From the NCBI GenBank assembly GCA_002308755.1, contig DBVR01000027.1, positions 33,525 to 43,777 of the forward strand: a stretch of 10,253 nt of DNA, read 5' to 3'. This DNA is from Christensenella sp. UBA1259 (lineage in GTDB: Bacteria > Bacillota > Clostridia > Christensenellales > Borkfalkiaceae). A program made the translations under genes and the position numbers. The notes under the pieces were generated by a model, which was given only the letters and a program-made list of their open reading frames with translations, made no database searches and had not been told where the DNA came from. Of this stretch, positions 7,787 through 10,253 are shown piece after piece; positions within the stretch are counted from its first letter, which is position 1; the number at the start of each line of letters is the position of its first letter.

Positions 7787-7814
7787 AAAAAAAAGAAGTC
7801 CCGAAAGGACTTCT
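7787..7814 (-). terminator. Intrinsic terminator inside the uraA leader (attenuator)
   Basis: The minus strand reads AGAAGTCC, loop TTTCG, GGACTTCT (stem 7807-7814 with 7794-7801), and the T run of eight starts at the last stem base and covers 7787-7794. It is a textbook Rho-independent terminator lying between the promoter and uraA: the promoter -10 box is about 140 bases upstream and the uraA ATG 38 bases downstream. Placed before a gene on its own transcript, it should act as an attenuator. The first two bases of its 5' arm (7814 and 7813) are also part of the leader ORF stop codon TAG (7813-7815), so a terminating ribosome would cover the 5' arm. Confidence 0.88.
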
Positions 7815-7926
7815 ATTTGATGCGAATATTTAAAAGGTCGAAATTTAAAGACTGAAAGGAAAGGGAACTTTTACCCCTTGCGGTCATCGGCTTACGATAA
7901 ATCTGTACGGGTAAGATTTTAACCAT
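7813..7926 (-). CDS. uraA leader peptide (37 residues), probable attenuation leader ORF
   Basis: This is a short unrecognised ORF from ATG 7926-7924 to TAG 7815-7813. AAGGAG at 7933-7938 sits six bases before the ATG, and the predicted transcription start is about 20 bases upstream. The ORF fills most of the leader between promoter and attenuator. The peptide begins MVKILPVQIYRK and ends LNIRIK. It is basic (Lys and Arg at 3, 11, 12, 17, 19, 35, 37; a single Asp at 30) with no signal peptide, membrane segment or run of one amino acid. Codons 20-25 contain 14 pyrimidines in a row (7854-7867). The stop overlaps the terminator stem. I infer that translation of this ORF, rather than the peptide, controls uraA-upp. 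A functional small protein is the alternative. Confidence 0.65.
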   Translation of the reverse strand: MVKILPVQIYRKPMTARGKSSLSFQSLNFDLLNIRIK

Positions 7927-7952
7927 CTTTCGCTCCTTAAATTTTCTTGTCG

Positions 7953-7981
7953 ATTATAACATACGCGGCGAAAAATTGCAA
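7953..7981 (-). promoter_or_regulatory. Strong promoter of the uraA-upp unit
   Basis: The minus strand has TTGCAA (7976-7981), a 17-base spacer and a perfect TATAAT (7953-7958) with an extended TG (TGtTATAAT). Transcription should start near 7945-7946. Long A and T tracts at 7987-8017, just upstream of the -35 box, could act as an UP element. A strong constitutive-looking promoter fits a unit controlled mainly by attenuation. Confidence 0.85.
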
Positions 7982-8103
7982 GCGATTTTAAATAACTTTT
8001 TTTAAAAAAATTTTTTTCGCGGAAGGTTGCACCGTTTTAGTATATTTAAACCTTTTTTCGGTGTGTTTAAAACAAAAATATCCTTTTAGTTTTCCGTTTT
8101 GCG
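7982..8103. other. Divergent intergenic region between the uraA and rnf promoters
   Basis: Together with the leader and the rnf 5' region, this makes up the gene-free stretch 7750-8199. It holds T, A and T tracts of seven or more bases at about 7997-8017, beside the uraA -35 box. Downstream is an inverted repeat TTTAAAC / GTTTAAA (8045-8051 and 8065-8071, 13-base spacer), 32 bases before the rnf -35 box. The repeat could be an operator, but it does not match a site I know. I see no gene or RNA here. Confidence 0.35.
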
Positions 8104-8132
8104 TTGACAAAATCACGTCGCGGCGTTAAAAT
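8104..8132 (+). promoter_or_regulatory. Promoter of the rnf operon
   Basis: A perfect -35 box TTGACA (8104-8109), a 17-base spacer and TAAAAT (8127-8132) predict a start near 8139. The 5' leader of about 60 bases contains a possible hairpin: GTCTGCG (8155-8161) with CGCGGAC (8174-8180), seven pairs including one U-G. Confidence 0.8.
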
Positions 8133-8187
8133 ATATATAGTTATACAATGGATGGTCTGCGCAAAGGATTTTTCGCGGACAGAAACG

Positions 8188-8193
8188 AAGGAG
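8188..8193 (+). promoter_or_regulatory. rnfC ribosome binding site (supports a TTG start)
   Basis: AAGGAG with a six-base spacer to TTG 8200-8202. The codon immediately before, TAA at 8197-8199, is an in-frame stop, so rnfC cannot start further upstream. The next in-frame ATG would be at Met29, which removes conserved sequence. TTG is therefore the start best supported. Confidence 0.85.
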
Positions 8194-8199
8194 CGATAA

Positions 8200-9498
8200 T
8201 TGAAAATCTTCAAACCATTGCGTTTCCCTTACGGGAGCAAGATACACGGTGCGAAACTCACCAAGGATTCGCCTATTGAATATATGCCCGCTCCCGCAAC
8301 GGTGTACGTGAGCGTTTCGCAGCATATAGGCGCACCCGCCCTGCCCGTCGTGAATATCGGCGACAAGGTAAAAAAAGGGCAACTCATAGCCGCGCAACAG
8401 GGCTTTGTTTCCGCCAACGTTTACTCTTCCGTTTCGGGAACGGTCAAGGCCATAAACGACATCGTCAACGGTCTCGGGCAAAAACAGAAACATATCATAA
8501 TAGAAAACGACTTTTCGGACGAAGAAGAACTCTTCGACGATATAAAAGACTTATCCCCCGCTTCCATCGTGGAACGCACGGCGCTCGCGGGGATAGTGGG
8601 ACTCGGCGGCGCGGGATTTCCGACCGCCGTTAAACTTGCCCCCAAGAACCCGCTCGACGTTCTCGTAATAAACGGCGCGGAGTGCGAACCGTATCTTACC
8701 TGCGATTTCCGTCTTATGACAGAAAAAACAGAAGAGATATACAAAGGCATAAAACTTACCGCAAAGGCGTTGAACGTAAAAGATATAGTTATCGGTATAG
8801 AAAGCAATAAGCCCGAAGCGATAGAGGCGTTTGCAAAATACGACGACGTAAAAGTCGTCGCACTAAAAAAACAGTACCCTATGGGCAGCGAAAAACACCT
8901 TATCTACGTTACGACGGGAAGAAAAGTTCCCGTCGGCAAAATGCCCTTCGACGTGGGTGCGTGCGTTCAGAACATAAAGACGGTGCTGGCTATCTACGAA
9001 GCGGTATCTTTAAATAAACCGCTTACCGAAACGGTGATAACCGTAAGCGGAAAGGGCGTAAAAGAAGGCAAAAACCTTCGCGTGGCGATAGGCACGCCGT
9101 TTTCGGAGATAATAGAGTACTGCGGCGGAAAATCTTCCGACACGGTGAAAATCATCGCCGGCGGACCTATGATGGGGAAATCATTATCTCATCTCGACCA
9201 GTACGTAAGGAAGACCGATTCGGGTATCCTGTGCCTTACGGCGAAGGAGACGAGCCTTGCCGAGCCTTCGCCGTGCATAAACTGCGGTATCTGCGCGAAA
9301 AACTGCCCCATGCGGCTCATGCCCATGTACATAGAAAGTTTCTTTCTCGCGGGGGATTACGGAAACGCCGAAAAATACGGCGCAATGAACTGTATAGAGT
9401 GCGGTTTATGCGCCTATAACTGCCCCGCCAAGCGCGCGCTCGTGCAAAGCATATCGTCGGCAAAAGCAAAAATAAGGGAGATGCACAAAAATGGATAA
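8200..9498 (+). CDS. rnfC: Rnf complex subunit C (electron transport complex, NADH-binding)
   Basis: RnfC is the peripheral NADH/FMN and iron-sulfur subunit of the Rnf complex, which couples reduced ferredoxin oxidation and NAD reduction to Na+ or H+ pumping. The 432 residues show the barrel-like N-terminal domain (SQHIGAPALPVVNIGDKV at 40-57, SSVSGTVKAI at 76-85), the nucleotide-binding GLGGAGFPT at 134-142 and GAECEPY at 159-165, and two 4Fe-4S motifs: Cys359, 362, 365, 369 and Cys398, 401, 404, 408. The far N-terminus is unusual: where RnfC proteins usually have a GGxHPP-type motif, this one has FPYGSKIHGAK at 9-19. The start is TTG, set by a strong ribosome binding site. It overlaps rnfD by eight bases, so they are co-translated. 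The length is normal for a short RnfC without the long C-terminal extension of proteobacterial forms. Confidence 0.96.
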   Translation: MKIFKPLRFPYGSKIHGAKLTKDSPIEYMPAPATVYVSVSQHIGAPALPVVNIGDKVKKGQLIAAQQGFVSANVYSSVSGTVKAINDIVNGLGQKQKHIIIENDFSDEEELFDDIKDLSPASIVERTALAGIVGLGGAGFPTAVKLAPKNPLDVLVINGAECEPYLTCDFRLMTEKTEEIYKGIKLTAKALNVKDIVIGIESNKPEAIEAFAKYDDVKVVALKKQYPMGSEKHLIYVTTGRKVPVGKMPFDVGACVQNIKTVLAIYEAVSLNKPLTETVITVSGKGVKEGKNLRVAIGTPFSEIIEYCGGKSSDTVKIIAGGPMMGKSLSHLDQYVRKTDSGILCLTAKETSLAEPSPCINCGICAKNCPMRLMPMYIESFFLAGDYGNAEKYGAMNCIECGLCAYNCPAKRALVQSISSAKAKIREMHKNG

Positions 9499-10253
9499 TC
9501 TTATCGTCTGCTCGCCTTCTCCGCACTTAAAATCGAATAGAACTACGAAACGCATAATGGCGGACGTGTGTATCGCCCTGTGTCCAGCGGCGATAATGGG
9601 AATAGTTTATTTCGGGTTTACCGCGCTTCTACTTATCGCGCTTTCCGTCGTTTCCGCCGTACTATCCGAATTTACCTTTCTTCTGATAGCCAAAAAACCC
9701 GTAAAGGAAATAATACGGGATTTCGATTTCTCGTCCGTCGTTACGGGACTTCTTATAGGGCTTACCATAGGCACGAATTACCCCTGGTACGCGCCCGTGT
9801 TCGGTAGCGTTTTCGCCGTTGTCGCCGTAAAGATGCTTTTCGGCGGAACGGGCAAAAACGTCGTCAACCCCGCTATTGCGGGAAGAATATTCATATTCAT
9901 TTCCTTTCAGGCTATGCTCGGCGCGTGGGTTTTGCCGAGTATCGGTCCCGTCTCGGGAACGGATATAACTTCTTCCGCCACAGCCTTGGAAAGCATAACG
10001 AAAGGCATTATGCCCGAGGGTCTTTCCCTTTGGGATATGCTTCTCGGCACGGGGCTTTACGGCTGTATAGGCGAAACCTGTAAAGTCGCGCTTATTATAG
10101 GCGGCGTTTATCTCGCCGCACGCGGCGTTATCAACTTCGGCTACCCCGTGATATATATAGTCGTTACGGGGCTTTTATCCTGCGCCATATACGCCGATAT
10201 CAATATGTTCCTGCCGACGGTGCTGTCGGGCGGACTCATTATCGGCGCGATAT
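9491..10253 (+). CDS. rnfD: Rnf complex subunit D, N-terminal part (cut by window edge)
   Basis: RnfD is a membrane subunit of the Rnf complex carrying covalently bound FMN. I translated 254 codons by hand from ATG 9491, which overlaps the rnfC stop; the gene continues past the window. It begins VCSPSPHLKS at 6-15, typical of RnfD and NqrB. Membrane segments lie at about 24-40, 42-66, 82-115, 184-210 and 218-235. Conserved blocks are FGGTGKNVVNPAIAGR at 117-132 and GCIGETCKVALIIGG at 191-205. The expected flavin attachment site aligns as DITSSATAL (158-166), with Thr164 as the acceptor, but the usual SGAT reads SSAT. The order C-D matches the clostridial rnfCDGEAB operon, so rnfG, E, A and B probably follow. 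Confidence 0.95.
   Translation, partial: MDNLIVCSPSPHLKSNRTTKRIMADVCIALCPAAIMGIVYFGFTALLLIALSVVSAVLSEFTFLLIAKKPVKEIIRDFDFSSVVTGLLIGLTIGTNYPWYAPVFGSVFAVVAVKMLFGGTGKNVVNPAIAGRIFIFISFQAMLGAWVLPSIGPVSGTDITSSATALESITKGIMPEGLSLWDMLLGTGLYGCIGETCKVALIIGGVYLAARGVINFGYPVIYIVVTGLLSCAIYADINMFLPTVLSGGLIIGAI

Noticed and set aside
7750..7788. In-frame extension of uraA to a TTG at 7788, adding 13 residues
   Set aside because: The extension is encoded by the attenuator T tract and A-rich spacer. A strong GGAGG with good spacing points to ATG 7749, and the family N-terminus fits the shorter form.
7787..7945. PyrR-binding attenuator or a known riboswitch in the uraA leader
   Set aside because: I looked for the PyrR anti-antiterminator consensus and for familiar riboswitch cores and saw none. 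Most of the leader is taken by the 37-codon ORF. A structure search could still overturn this.
8148..8279. A 43-codon plus-strand ORF from ATG 8148, out of frame with rnfC
   Set aside because: It begins only about nine bases after the predicted transcription start, has no ribosome binding site and overlaps rnfC. It is probably chance.
1..10253. CRISPR arrays, insertion sequences, tRNA or rRNA genes, and defence or phage genes
   Set aside because: I saw no spaced direct repeats, no transposase or integrase motifs, no tRNA-like cloverleaf and no long gene-free block apart from 7750-8199. All well-supported large ORFs belong to core metabolism families.

Overview
The window looks like chromosome of an anaerobic Bacillota (Clostridia-type) bacterium, probably an uncultured gut lineage. 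The evidence is an Rnf complex operon starting rnfC-rnfD, a Clostridium-type glutamate dehydrogenase, strong AGGAGG-like ribosome binding sites, sigma-A promoters with extended TG -10 elements, and a compact pyrH-frr-uppS-cdsA-dxr-rseP cluster. No mobile element, CRISPR array, tRNA or rRNA was found. The species cannot be named from this sequence.

Layout. Positions 1-7960 are read on the minus strand and 8100-10253 on the plus strand, from a divergent control region at about 7950-8140. Minus strand, in order of transcription: (1) a uracil salvage unit, with promoter 7953-7981, a 37-codon leader ORF, an intrinsic terminator used as an attenuator, uraA (uracil permease) and upp (uracil phosphoribosyltransferase), closed by an intrinsic terminator at 5600-5650; (2) a housekeeping unit with its own promoter at 5570-5598: pyrH (UMP kinase), frr (ribosome recycling factor), uppS (undecaprenyl diphosphate synthase), cdsA (CDP-diacylglycerol synthase), dxr (DXP reductoisomerase) and rseP (site-2 protease), with gaps of 14, 9, 15, 8 and -1 bases; (3) the first 96 codons of gdhA, with its own extended -10 promoter. 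Plus strand: promoter 8104-8132, rnfC with a TTG start, and the first 254 codons of rnfD, which runs off the window.

How the genes work together. UraA imports uracil, Upp joins it to PRPP to give UMP, and PyrH, just downstream but separately promoted, makes UDP. Frr recycles ribosomes. Dxr feeds isoprenoid synthesis, UppS makes the undecaprenyl carrier lipid, CdsA makes CDP-diacylglycerol for phospholipids, and RseP is a membrane protease. Rnf couples ferredoxin oxidation and NAD reduction to ion pumping.

Most interesting element. The uraA leader resembles enterobacterial pyrBI-type transcription-translation attenuation rather than the PyrR-RNA attenuation usual in Gram-positive bacteria. 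A well-initiated 37-codon ORF contains a 14-nucleotide pyrimidine run, and its stop codon overlaps the first two bases of the terminator stem. The rest of the window is mainly ordinary core genes.
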